From Lutibacillus sp052034115 (GTDB lineage: Bacteria > Actinomycetota > Actinomycetes > Actinomycetales > Dermatophilaceae), in contig JBPOIZ010000033.1 in the NCBI GenBank assembly GCA_052034115.1, positions 1 to 64,000 on the forward strand: a stretch of DNA of 64,000 bases, given 5' to 3'. The stretch's first letter is position 1. Each line of letters starts with the position of its first letter. Shown piece after piece: positions 1 to 8,541 of the stretch. The position numbers were made by a program, and so were the translations under genes. The notes beneath the pieces were generated by a model. That model was given only the letters and a program-made list of their open reading frames with translations. It was not told where the DNA came from and searched no databases.

Positions 1-2
1 GC

Positions 3-206
3 GATCCCTCGGGACGCCAGTGGTTCGTCAAGACCTCCGGCTCGACCGACCCCAGCCCCGATGGTCGGACCAGCGCCCAGCGCGCCGCGGATCTTCGGCG
101 CGCTGCCGCCATACCGGTCCGCGTCGAGACGGCCGACCCCCAAGACCGACCGACGACCGTTGCGGACGCGCAGCGGCGCTGGCGTGCCGCACTCCCCCAG
201 GCCTGA
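3..206 (+). CDS. C-terminal fragment of an unidentified protein (cut by window edge)
   Basis: A reading frame is open from the window edge to a TGA at 204-206 and gives about 67 residues rich in Arg, Ala, Asp and Thr. By eye about 80 percent of its codons end in G or C, which fits coding DNA here. No domain is recognisable in so short a piece, so no function is offered. It lies 88 bp upstream of the next gene on the same strand. The overlapping frames have no better coding signal. Moderately sure it is a real gene end. Confidence 0.45.
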   Translation, partial: DPSGRQWFVKTSGSTDPSPDGRTSAQRAADLRRAAAIPVRVETADPQDRPTTVADAQRRWRAALPQA

Positions 207-282
207 TGAGCGCGCGGCACTCCCCCGCGCCACCCACACAACAAACCTCGCCAAGGTCGTGGCACGGGGGGCCTCGGGGCGC

Positions 283-294
283 TACGGTTCGCCC
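283..294 (+). promoter_or_regulatory. -10 box of a leaderless promoter for the UMF1 transporter
   Basis: TACGGT (283-288) fits the TAnnnT form of an actinobacterial -10 and stands exactly 6 nt before the GTG at 295. Transcription would begin at or near the start codon. No Shine-Dalgarno sequence is present. Confidence 0.5.
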
Positions 295-1644
295 GTGACC
301 GAACCCATCGCAGCGCCCACATCCGGTAACACCGCTCTGGACGCCACCGGCGAAACCTCTCGACGGCGCGTGCTCAGCTGGGCCATGTGGGACTGGGGCA
401 CCCAGCCCTTCAACACGGTCATCACGACCTTCGTCTTCTCCGTCTACCTCACCAGTTCGAGTTTCGGCTCCACGAACGCCACATCGACGGCGTTGTCGAT
501 CTCGACCGCGCTGTCCGGGCTGCTCGTGGCCGCCCTGGCACCGGTTCTAGGACAGAATTCGGACCGCTCCGGTCGCACGGTCCACAACCTGCGGCGCCAA
601 ACGTGGCTGGTCGCTGCCCTGTCCGCCTCCTTGTATGTCGTCCGCCCGGAACCGGCGTTTCTCTGGGTGGGGCTGATCCTCCTCGGCGCCGGCTCGATCA
701 TCTCCGAGATCGCCGGCGTCAACTACAACGCCACCATCGACCAGGTCGCCACGACCAAGACGGTCGGTCGGGTGTCCGGCTTCGGCTGGGGCATGGGGTA
801 TCTCGGGGGGATCGTCGTCCTGCTGCTGCTCTACTTCCTGCTCATCAAGCCGGATACCGGACTGTTCGGCGTCACCGACACCGACGCCATGGACATCCGG
901 GTCTCCATGCTCATCTGCGGCCTGTGGACCCTGCTCTTCACCATCCCGACCTTCCTGGTGCTGCGCGACCCGGAGCGAGCCCCCTCCCCGCGCGTCGGAG
1001 TCGCCGAGTCCTACCGTCTTGTCGGGCGGTCCATCAAGAACCTGTGGAACACCTCGCGGCACACGGTCTACTTCCTGCTCGCGTCGGCGCTGTTCCGTGA
1101 CGGACTTGCGGGGGTCTTCGCCTTCGGCGCCATCCTGGCCTCGGGCACCTTCGGGCTGAGCGCCGGCGACGTCATCGTGTTCGGGGCCGCGGCGAACATC
1201 ATTGCCGGCGTGGCGACGATGCTCTTCGGCCTGCTCGATGACCGCCTTGGCCCCAAGAAGGTCATCCTCATCTCCCTCGGCTCGCTCATGGTGCTCGGCC
1301 TGGCGGTCTTCTTTCTCCATGACGGTGGCGCGAAGACGTTCTGGGTTGTCGGGCTCCTCCTCACCGTCTTCGTCGGTCCGGCGCAGGCGGCCTCGCGCAG
1401 CTTCCTGGCCCGCCTCATCCCCGAGGGAAAGAACGGTGAGATCTTCGGCCTCTACGCCACGACCGGCCGGGTCGTCTCCTTCCTCTCCCCCGCCGCGTTC
1501 GGGCTCTTCATCGCCCTCGGCGCGGCCGTCACGGGCAAGGAGAACACCCAGTACTGGGGCATTCTCGGCATCGTCCTGGTGCTCGCCGCCGGGTTTGCCG
1601 TCATGATCCCGGTCCGAGAGCCCCAGCATCACAGCGTGAGCTGA
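295..1644 (+). CDS. MFS transporter, UMF1 family
   Basis: A polytopic inner-membrane permease of 449 residues with about eleven to twelve hydrophobic segments. The N-terminal part, with a tryptophan-rich run (WAMWDWG) just before the first membrane helix, is typical of the UMF1/Atg22-like branch of the major facilitator superfamily. Substrates of bacterial UMF1 proteins are mostly unknown, so none is assigned. The frame stays open upstream to position 61, but that part is Arg/Pro-rich and unlike a transporter. The GTG at 295 is chosen because a -10 box sits 6 nt before it. The gene stands alone, 212 bp before rbpA. Confidence 0.85.
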   Translation: MTEPIAAPTSGNTALDATGETSRRRVLSWAMWDWGTQPFNTVITTFVFSVYLTSSSFGSTNATSTALSISTALSGLLVAALAPVLGQNSDRSGRTVHNLRRQTWLVAALSASLYVVRPEPAFLWVGLILLGAGSIISEIAGVNYNATIDQVATTKTVGRVSGFGWGMGYLGGIVVLLLLYFLLIKPDTGLFGVTDTDAMDIRVSMLICGLWTLLFTIPTFLVLRDPERAPSPRVGVAESYRLVGRSIKNLWNTSRHTVYFLLASALFRDGLAGVFAFGAILASGTFGLSAGDVIVFGAAANIIAGVATMLFGLLDDRLGPKKVILISLGSLMVLGLAVFFLHDGGAKTFWVVGLLLTVFVGPAQAASRSFLARLIPEGKNGEIFGLYATTGRVVSFLSPAAFGLFIALGAAVTGKENTQYWGILGIVLVLAAGFAVMIPVREPQHHSVS

Positions 1645-1711
1645 GAGGTCGAGCTAGGGCGTCGGTCCGTTCACGGGATCCCGCTCACCCAGCGTTCGCG
1701 TCACGGCGCGA

Positions 1712-1723
1712 CGTGTCGACACG
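1712..1723. repeat. 12-bp perfect palindrome upstream of rbpA
   Basis: CGTGTCGACACG is a perfect 12-bp palindrome, about 130 bp before rbpA and downstream of the transporter gene. It could be an operator or part of a weak terminator. The sequence does not decide between them. Confidence 0.3.
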
Positions 1724-1750
1724 CGCTCAGGTGGTCGGCGGATCGTTTGA

Positions 1751-1766
1751 CGTGATGCACATCACA
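1751..1766 (+). promoter_or_regulatory. CRP/GlxR-like operator upstream of rbpA
   Basis: CGTGATGCACATCACA matches the TGTGA-N6-TCACA form of CRP/GlxR sites with one mismatch in the left arm. It contains the inverted repeat GTGATG/CATCAC. It lies 3 bp upstream of the -35 of the predicted stress promoter, where a bound regulator could touch RNA polymerase. The binding protein is not in the window. Confidence 0.45.
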
Positions 1767-1769
1767 CCT

Positions 1770-1797
1770 GGAACAGTGCAACGGGTATGGACGTTGA
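1770..1797 (+). promoter_or_regulatory. SigR/SigH-type (thiol-stress ECF) promoter of rbpA
   Basis: GGAACA at 1770-1775 and CGTTGA at 1792-1797 are 16 nt apart. This matches the known SigH/SigR pattern (GGAAY-N16 to N18-CGTT). rbpA is a known SigR target in Streptomyces, so the match is functionally sensible. It leaves a leader of about 55 nt. Confidence 0.6.
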
Positions 1798-1856
1798 TGC
1801 GTCTGAGTTGTAATCACCGCCAAACCCGGCGAACCACCACCAGGGAGGACCCCCCG

Positions 1857-2213
1857 ATGGCCGACAGGACCCTTCGCGGCACCCGACTCGGAGCTCTCAG
1901 CATGGAGTCGGACGAGAACGTCGTCCCCAGTGAACGCCAGTTGACCGCGTATGTGTGCCCCAAGGGCCACCGGATCGAGCTCCCGTTCAGCATCGAGGCC
2001 GAGATCCCCGCCACGTGGGAGTGCCGCTGTGGCGAGAACGCCCGTCTCGTCGACGGCCCCGCGCCCGAGGCCAAGGCGGTCAAGCCCCCGCGCACCCACT
2101 GGGACATGTTGCTCGAGCGCCGCTCCATCCCAGAGCTCGAAGAACTCCTCGAGGAGCGCCTCATGCTCCTTCGTGCCTCTCGCGGTGAGCACCGCGAGGC
2201 CCGCAGCGCCTGA
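1857..2213 (+). CDS. rbpA: RNA polymerase-binding protein RbpA
   Basis: A 118-residue protein with the layout of RbpA: a basic N-terminal tail, a zinc-ribbon-like core with the pairs CPKGH and CRCGEN, and a C-terminal helical sigma-interaction domain rich in Glu and Leu. RbpA binds RNA polymerase with the principal sigma factor and stabilises the open complex in actinobacteria. The ATG at 1857 follows a GGGAGGA ribosome-binding site, and the protein then starts with the family's usual MADRTLRG. Upstream lie a SigR/SigH-like promoter and a CRP-like site; downstream is a strong hairpin terminator. Confidence 0.95.
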   Translation: MADRTLRGTRLGALSMESDENVVPSERQLTAYVCPKGHRIELPFSIEAEIPATWECRCGENARLVDGPAPEAKAVKPPRTHWDMLLERRSIPELEELLEERLMLLRASRGEHREARSA

Positions 2214-2265
2214 ACCCTTCAGATCGCTCAACCCCAGACACGCTCTACCGCCCCAACGCCGTACG

Positions 2266-2297
2266 CGAAGGCCCGGTCCGACAGGACCGGGCCTTCG
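2266..2297. terminator. Bidirectional hairpin terminator between rbpA and fxsA
   Basis: A perfect 14-bp stem (CGAAGGCCCGGTCC with its complement) closes on a 4-nt loop between two convergent genes. There is no T tract, as is common in high-GC actinobacteria. Confidence 0.8.
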
Positions 2298-2321
2298 TGG
2301 CTCCGTCCACCGGGGCCGGCG

Positions 2322-2836
2322 TCAGAGAACCTCGCCCTCGATGACGTCGTCGGACGGCGCTGGCCCTGCGCCATCCGGGCGCTGGTGTCCGGCCCGCGTC
2401 CCGCCCCACGTGGGCGGGCTACCCCGCCCGTCCATGACCACGACCGAACCGAGCAGCCGGCGCGCGACGGCCGCCTGCAGAACGGTTCGAGCCAACGGCC
2501 GGGTGATCGGCAGCACGAAGAAGAAACCGACCAGGTCGGTGAGGAAGCCCGGGGTCAAGAGCAAGGTGCCGCCCACGAGCACCAGCGCTGCATCGGCGAG
2601 TGGCCCGGCGGGCATCGTCCCGGACTGCAGGGCGCCGGCCAGCGTGCGCCAGGCGCGCGTCCCCTCGCGCTTGACCAGCCACGCTCCGAGCATCGACTCC
2701 GCGACCAACAGCCCGATCGTGTATGGCGCACCGATCACCTTTCCGACGGCGATGATGATGGCGATCTCGATCGTCGGGACGACGAGCAGCGCCAGCAGGA
2801 TCACCCGTCCCAACGGGAACGCTCGCTGCCGCCCAG

Positions 2837-2852
<16 letters not shown>
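2322..2852 (-). CDS. fxsA: FxsA family membrane protein
   Basis: A 176-residue protein with three hydrophobic segments in the first 120 residues and a charged cytoplasmic tail, as in the FxsA (cytoplasmic membrane protein) family. The E. coli member affects phage T7 exclusion, but the role in actinobacteria is unknown. The ATG at 2852 is preceded by GGGAGGAAAC, a clear ribosome-binding site. The frame remains open far upstream only because it shadows the neighbouring glycosyltransferase. It overlaps ppm1 by 16 bp and is the last gene of the lnt-ppm1-fxsA unit. Confidence 0.85.
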
Positions 2853-3636
<784 letters not shown>

Positions 3637-3640
<4 letters not shown>

Positions 3641-5193
3641 GCGGACCTTCCTTCGGTGGTATCGGCGCCCTGGCCGGTCTGGCGGGGGCGCCGGGCAAGG
3701 CGCAGGCCCACCAGGACGAGCAGAACTGCGACGGCGGCGTACTCCGGCAGCGGGCCGACCCGAGACGCCACGGTCAAGGTCTCTCGCATCGGCAGATCGC
3801 CGGACAGCAGCGCCTGTGTGAACAACGTGGTGGCCCCGTGGACTGTTCCGTCGGGGGTGATCAATCCGCTGACTCCGACAGTGGACACCTGGACCACCGA
3901 ACGCCCGTGCTCGATGGCCCGCAACCTGCTCAGGGCGAGCTGCTGCAGCGACTCGGCGGAGAAGCCGAACGTCGCGTTGTTCGTCTGGACGACGATGAGG
4001 TTGGCACCGTGGGTGACCGCGTCGCGGACCAGGTCGGCATAGGCGACCTCGAAACAGATGAGCAAGCCGGCACGCAGCGGCGTGCCGGAGACGGTCTCGG
4101 CCTCGACGATCCCCCGCTCGGTGCCGGCGACGAAGTCGCGCGCCAGCAGGTCCACCTGGGTGCTGAACCGACGCCAGAAGGCACGATCAGGGATGTACTC
4201 GGCGAACGGGACGGGGTGCTGTTTGACATACTCGGCGACGGCGCCTCGACCGGGCAGGTAGGTGACCGAGACGTTGCGGATCCCCTCGGGGCGATCGCGC
4301 AATGTCCCGACGACGACCGGGGCCTTGATGGCGTCGACGGCGCGCTCGATGACCGCCTCCGCGTCCTGGTTGCGGGAGGGGTCGATGTCGGAGGAGTTCT
4401 CCGGCCAGAGCACCACGTCGGGCTGCTCGCGATCCCCGGCTCGGATCTCCGCAGCGGCGCGCTCAGTGGCGGTCGCGTGCAGATCCAGGACGGCACGACG
4501 TTCGGCGTTGAAGTCCAGGCCCGGTGCGGGCACATTGCCTTGCACCGCAAGGATGCGGGCCACCGCCCCGTCCGTGGGCACTGGGACCAGCAGGCCCAGG
4601 GCGGCGACCGCGACGGCGCCGAGTGCAGCGGCCCAGCGGGGCTGGATCCAGCTCATCGTCGTCGGCCAGGCACGGCCCGCCTGCCACGTGGTCGAGGATG
4701 CCGCGCGGGCCAACAACCCGCCGATCAGGGCGACGGCGAAGCCCACCAACGGGGTCCCGCCGAGGGCCGCAAGGTGACCCATGGGAGCGTCGGCCTGGCT
4801 GGCCGCCAGCGGCACCCAGGGAAAGCCGCCATACGGCCACCGGGACCGCAGCGCCTCGGCGCCGACCCAGGCCAACGCCACGACCAGGGGGCGCGGCCCG
4901 GCGGGCGACAGCAGCGCGACCACGGCGCCGGCAGCGGCGAGCGACAATGCCTGGAGTCCGGCGAGCGCGAACCATGGCACGACACCGAGATAGGTGCCCG
5001 ACCAGCTCAGCGTGGGGATGAAGAAGGCCAATCCGGTGAGCAGCCCCAGTGCGGCACCGCGTCGAGGCGAGACTCGAGAACAGCTGACCGCGAACGCGGC
5101 CACGCCGATCGGTGCGCAGGCCCACCAGCCGATGCCTGGAAAGGCGAGCCAGAGGATGACCCCTGAAATGATCGCCAGGAGGGAGCGCTGCAC
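3637..5193 (-). CDS. lnt: Apolipoprotein N-acyltransferase
   Basis: A 518-residue membrane enzyme that adds the third acyl chain to the N-terminal Cys of lipoproteins. The first half has about six to seven membrane segments; the second half is a carbon-nitrogen hydrolase domain with the catalytic Glu (WPENSS), Lys (YVKQHPVPFAEY) and Cys (LICFEV) in the expected order. A final hydrophobic helix and a basic tail close the protein. The GTG at 5193 is 6 nt downstream of a -10 box, so the operon is probably leaderless. It is coupled to ppm1 by a 4-bp overlap. Confidence 0.93.
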
Positions 5194-5205
5194 CCGGCCA
5201 ACCTA
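5194..5205 (-). promoter_or_regulatory. -10 box of a leaderless promoter for lnt-ppm1-fxsA
   Basis: On the minus strand TAGGTT (5205-5200) stands 6 nt before the GTG of lnt. No ribosome-binding site is visible. Confidence 0.45.
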
Positions 5206-5490
5206 TGACATGGACCCCCGGACAGCATGGAGGGCCCACGGCGCCGTTGGGGCCAGCCGTAGCGCGGCGGGATGCCGCGCCACGGCAGTTTTCTACTGGG
5301 CGCCGTGAGCCCTACCTGCGCGAGGTCCGGCCCGTGACCGGTCCGGACGGAGACCCGCCCTGGTTTCGGTCACCGGTGTCAGCCGGTGTCCGACCCCAGG
5401 CACGCATCGTTCGGGCCGCCTTGGCGGACGTCCCCCCGTTGGAACGACCCGACTCAACCTACCTGCTTGGCGCAGATCGTCAACTGGCCT
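5206..5490. other. Non-coding stretch upstream of lnt
   Basis: No convincing gene. A plus-strand frame runs through 5205-5624 but resembles no family, has mixed codon use and no ribosome-binding site. The region separates the divergently placed lnt unit from the end of the lysine operon. Confidence 0.4.
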
Positions 5491-5524
5491 CTGACCTGCG
5501 CAAATACGCAATACCGCAGGTCAG
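5491..5524. repeat. 10-bp inverted repeat in AT-richer non-coding DNA
   Basis: CTGACCTGCG and CGCAGGTCAG flank a 14-nt loop. The arms extend through a mismatched part to GGCC on each side (5487 onward and up to about 5533). The flanking DNA is visibly less GC-rich than the genes. It may be a second terminator or a structured RNA; no protein is encoded. Confidence 0.45.
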
Positions 5525-5573
5525 GGACGGCCTACGCAGCGCCATCGAATCTGGCGAATTCGCGACATCAACG

Positions 5574-5618
5574 GCGTGTCGCCTTGCGACACGCTGGGGG
5601 GAGCCTTCGGAGTCCCCC
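5574..5618 (-). terminator. Double-hairpin terminator of the kamD-kamE-kal unit
   Basis: Just past the kal stop codon the minus strand can form a GGGGGA/TCCCCC stem (5597-5602 with 5613-5618). It is followed by a perfect 9-bp stem, GCGTGTCGC/GCGACACGC, with a 3-nt loop (5574-5594). No U tract follows. Confidence 0.55.
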
Positions 5619-5620
5619 GG

Positions 5621-6004
5621 TTAGGGGACGACGACGACGCCACGAGCTGTCGTCGCCACGATGACCGGATCCAGCATGTCGGCCGCGGACTCCCCGCGAC
5701 CAGGGTTCCCCCGCCCGATCACCCGCACCTCAAAGACCATCTCTCGGCTCCGGCGCCCCACCCGCACCAGCCGCGCCTCGATCTCGATGATGTCGCCGGC
5801 CCGGACCGGAGCGTGGAACTGGACATCGCTGTATGACGCGAACAGGCCCTCGTCCCCGTCGGTGCGGATGCACATCTCGGTGGCGACGTCGCCGAAGCAC
5901 CCGAGTGAGTAGGCGCCGTCGACGAGGTTTCCGGCGTAGTGCGCGTGGCTGTAGGGGACGTAGCGCCGGTGGATGACCGTCATACCCTCGACTGCGGTGC
6001 TCAT
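5621..6004 (-). CDS. kal: 3-aminobutyryl-CoA ammonia-lyase
   Basis: A 127-residue single-domain hot-dog-fold protein. The stretches SHAHYAGNLVDGAY and DGDEGLF match clostridial Kal, which removes ammonia from L-3-aminobutyryl-CoA to give crotonyl-CoA, the last specific step of lysine fermentation. Length and motifs fit the family. The ATG at 6004 starts 1 nt beyond the kamE stop, so the two are translated together. Position after kamD and kamE strongly supports this role over a generic thioesterase. Confidence 0.88.
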   Translation of the reverse strand: MSTAVEGMTVIHRRYVPYSHAHYAGNLVDGAYSLGCFGDVATEMCIRTDGDEGLFASYSDVQFHAPVRAGDIIEIEARLVRVGRRSREMVFEVRVIGRGNPGRGESAADMLDPVIVATTARGVVVVP

Positions 6005-6005
6005 C

Positions 6006-6836
6006 TCAGTCCTTCCTCTTCTTCGAGCCGGTGCGGGCCCCCATCGCGTGGACGAGGTAACTGGCCACCTCGCTGGGGGTCGTGCCGCGTCCGAAGATGC
6101 GATCGACACCGAGTCGGTCGGCGGCGTCGTCCTCGAAGCGCGGACCGCCGGCGACGAGGAGCGGGACACGACCCTTGGGGTAGGCCTCGCGGAAGGCCGC
6201 CGACATCTGGGTGGTGTTGTGGATGTGGGCGTCCTTCTGGGTGACCACCTGGCTGATGAGCACGGCGTCGGCCTGCTCGGCGCGCGCGCGCTCGACGAGG
6301 TCCGGCACCAGCACCTGGGCGCCGAGGTTGACGACCTTGATCTCGGAGTAATACTCCAGGCCCTTCTCCCCCGCGAAACCCTTGATGTTGAGGATGGCGT
6401 CAATCCCCACCGTGTGCGCGTCGGTGCCGATGCAGGCCCCGACGACGACGAGGCGCCGCCGCAGCATCGAGCGGACCGCCGTGTTGACCTCCTTGGAGGA
6501 CAGCAGCGGGAACTCGCGCTCGACGACCTTGACCTCACGCAGGTCGACCGCGTGCTGCACGTTGCCGTAGACCACGAAGAAGGTGAAGTCCGGGCCCATG
6601 GCCTTGGCATGCACCAGCATCGCCGGCTCCATGCCCATCTTCCGGGCCAACTGCAGCGCGGCACCTTCGGCCCGCTTGTCATGCGGCAGCGGGAGGGTGA
6701 ACGAGATCTGAGCCATCCCGTCGTCGGTGGTGTCGCCATACGCCTTGACGAGGTGATCGTCGCTGTCCAGCGAGACCTCACCCCGGGTGGGGTGCTCCAT
6801 CCGCCGCTCGTACTTCTGCTTCACCGAGCTCATCAT
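6006..6836 (-). CDS. kamE: D-lysine 5,6-aminomutase, beta subunit
   Basis: A 276-residue cobalamin-binding subunit of the adenosylcobalamin- and PLP-dependent enzyme that moves the terminal amino group of lysine or beta-lysine to C5. The N-terminal third is the PLP-Lys containing dimerisation part. The Rossmann-like B12 domain carries the base-off signature as TDAHTVGID (DxHxxG). The first ATG (6836) overlaps the kamD stop as ATGA; a second Met follows immediately. The upstream open frame is only a shadow of kamD. Confidence 0.93.
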   Translation of the reverse strand: MMSSVKQKYERRMEHPTRGEVSLDSDDHLVKAYGDTTDDGMAQISFTLPLPHDKRAEGAALQLARKMGMEPAMLVHAKAMGPDFTFFVVYGNVQHAVDLREVKVVEREFPLLSSKEVNTAVRSMLRRRLVVVGACIGTDAHTVGIDAILNIKGFAGEKGLEYYSEIKVVNLGAQVLVPDLVERARAEQADAVLISQVVTQKDAHIHNTTQMSAAFREAYPKGRVPLLVAGGPRFEDDAADRLGVDRIFGRGTTPSEVASYLVHAMGARTGSKKRKD

Positions 6837-8425
6837 CGGTCGGCTCCCGTCTCCAGCAGCGTGATGGCCGGGTTGTCGTAGTCGTCCGCGCGGGCCACGA
6901 CACCGTCGAGGCCCTTCCCTGCAGACGGCGGACGTTTCATCAGCCCGAAGGTGCCACTCGCGATGGCGCCGAGCAGCGGCGGGTAACCGGTGACATCTCG
7001 GTTGTCGACAATCTCCTCGAGCAGGTCGACGGCCTCCCCCAGGACGGTGCGCGCCCTGGTCTGGATGAAGCCGTTCTTCGGCGGGTTGAAGTCCTCGGAG
7101 AGGTTCCCCGCCGCGTTCATGACATAGCGAACGTTCTGCAGCGCGAGGTCCCGATCGGACAGGAAGGGCGTGACGACCGCCTCGGTCATCATCCCGACGA
7201 GCAGAATGCTCTGGTCGGTCAGCACGCCGGCGAGGTTGAAGAAGCCGTCCAGAAGGTAGCCCCGGAAGACATCGCCGGTCATGTGCTTGGTGGGCGGCAT
7301 CCACTTCAGCGGCGCCTTGGGGAACAACGTCCGGGCAAGCATGGCGTGGGCCAGCTCGATGCGGAACGAGTCGTGCAACTCCGGGTTGACCTCGAAGGCG
7401 TGCCCCAGACCGAGCTGCCAGGAGCGCAGCCCGGCCTCCTTGCCGAAGTACTCGTTGAGCAGCTGGCTCACCGTCACGGTGTGTGCGGCATCGACCGCGT
7501 CCGCCGTCGTCAGGTAGTTGTCCTCGCCGGTGTTGATGATGATGCCGGCGCGGGCGTGAACCTGGCGGGAGAACCGCTGGTCGACGAAGGTGCGAATCGG
7601 GTTGATGTCGCGAAAGAGGATGCCGTACATCGAGTCGTTGAGCATCATGTCGAGACGCTCCATGCCGGCCAGGGCGGCGATCTCCGGCATGCACAGGCCA
7701 GAGGCGTAGTTCGTCAGCCGGATGTAGCGGCCCACCTCGGCGCTGACCTCATCGAGCGCGCTGCGCATGAGGCGGAAGTTCTCCTGGGTGGCGTAGGTGC
7801 CGGCGAAACCTTCGCGCGTGGCGCCCTCCGGCACGAAGTCCAGGAGGGACTGTCCGGTGGAACGGATCACGGCGATGACGTCGGCGCCCTCCCGGGCGGC
7901 CGCCTGGGCCTGTGGGATGTCCTCGTAGATGTCACCGGTAGCGACGATCAGGTAGATCCACGGTTGCTGTTGCGGGTCACCGTGGCGGGCAATGAGCTCC
8001 TCGCGGGCGGTGCGCTGGCGGTCCATCTTCCGGATGCCCCGCGACACCTCTTGGCGGGCGAGCTTCTCGGCGCCCTGGCGGTCCTGCTTGCCCGGGAGTT
8101 TGAAGCTCACCGATCCGCTCGACGCCTTCTGGGCCAAGGTGAGCAGGTCGGGGGCCTCGCCACGACGGATCGCGTCAAACACTGGCGTCGTGACGCCGTG
8201 CTCCAGGCCGACGGAGTCGCGGACTGCGTCGACCAGGTGATTCACCCACGGGACGGTCTCATGGTCGGCGCCGCCGAGGCCGGCAAGCCGAAGCGTGGCC
8301 CGCTCGACGGAGACCGTCGTGTGGCTCTTGGTCAGCTTGACGACCGGCTCCCCCGCCTTGGCGGCGAGACGACGGGCCCGACGGACGAGGTCGGGATCGA
8401 GATCGAGGTATCGGCGCTCAGGCAC
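6833..8425 (-). CDS. kamD: Lysine 5,6-aminomutase, alpha subunit
   Basis: A 530-residue TIM-barrel subunit that holds the substrate and works with KamE. The N-terminus (LDLDPDLVRRARRLAAKAG, then SHTTVSVERA) aligns with clostridial KamD, and the barrel region is intact to the C-terminus. The GTG at 8425 has no Shine-Dalgarno sequence, but a TAGCCT -10 box lies 6 nt before it, so kamD-kamE-kal may be transcribed without kdd. The product acts on beta-lysine made by the divergent kamA. Confidence 0.93.
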   Translation of the reverse strand: MPERRYLDLDPDLVRRARRLAAKAGEPVVKLTKSHTTVSVERATLRLAGLGGADHETVPWVNHLVDAVRDSVGLEHGVTTPVFDAIRRGEAPDLLTLAQKASSGSVSFKLPGKQDRQGAEKLARQEVSRGIRKMDRQRTAREELIARHGDPQQQPWIYLIVATGDIYEDIPQAQAAAREGADVIAVIRSTGQSLLDFVPEGATREGFAGTYATQENFRLMRSALDEVSAEVGRYIRLTNYASGLCMPEIAALAGMERLDMMLNDSMYGILFRDINPIRTFVDQRFSRQVHARAGIIINTGEDNYLTTADAVDAAHTVTVSQLLNEYFGKEAGLRSWQLGLGHAFEVNPELHDSFRIELAHAMLARTLFPKAPLKWMPPTKHMTGDVFRGYLLDGFFNLAGVLTDQSILLVGMMTEAVVTPFLSDRDLALQNVRYVMNAAGNLSEDFNPPKNGFIQTRARTVLGEAVDLLEEIVDNRDVTGYPPLLGAIASGTFGLMKRPPSAGKGLDGVVARADDYDNPAITLLETGADR

Positions 8426-8437
8426 CAGACCAGGCTA
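8426..8437 (-). promoter_or_regulatory. -10 box of a leaderless promoter for kamD
   Basis: TAGCCT (8437-8432, minus strand) is 6 nt before the kamD GTG, inside the 116-bp gap after kdd. It suggests a second, internal promoter for kamDE-kal. Confidence 0.45.
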
Positions 8438-8541
8438 GCAGGCCGACCCTGCCGATCTTCCGGCGAAACGATCGCTTTGCCGCAGGATCAACGCTGCAAT
8501 GATGGCCGTGCGGGAGATCCAACGGCCGGGCGCTCCCCAGC

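Noticed and set aside
61..294. N-terminal extension of the UMF1 transporter
   Set aside because: The extension is Arg/Pro-rich, overlaps a better frame that ends at 206, and the GTG at 295 has a -10 box at ideal distance.
547..1632. Minus-strand frame opposite the UMF1 transporter
   Set aside because: Low-complexity Asp/Glu/Arg product, a typical antisense shadow.
5205..5624. Plus-strand frame of about 139 codons in the non-coding block
   Set aside because: No family resemblance, no ribosome-binding site, mixed codon bias, and the DNA is full of hairpins.
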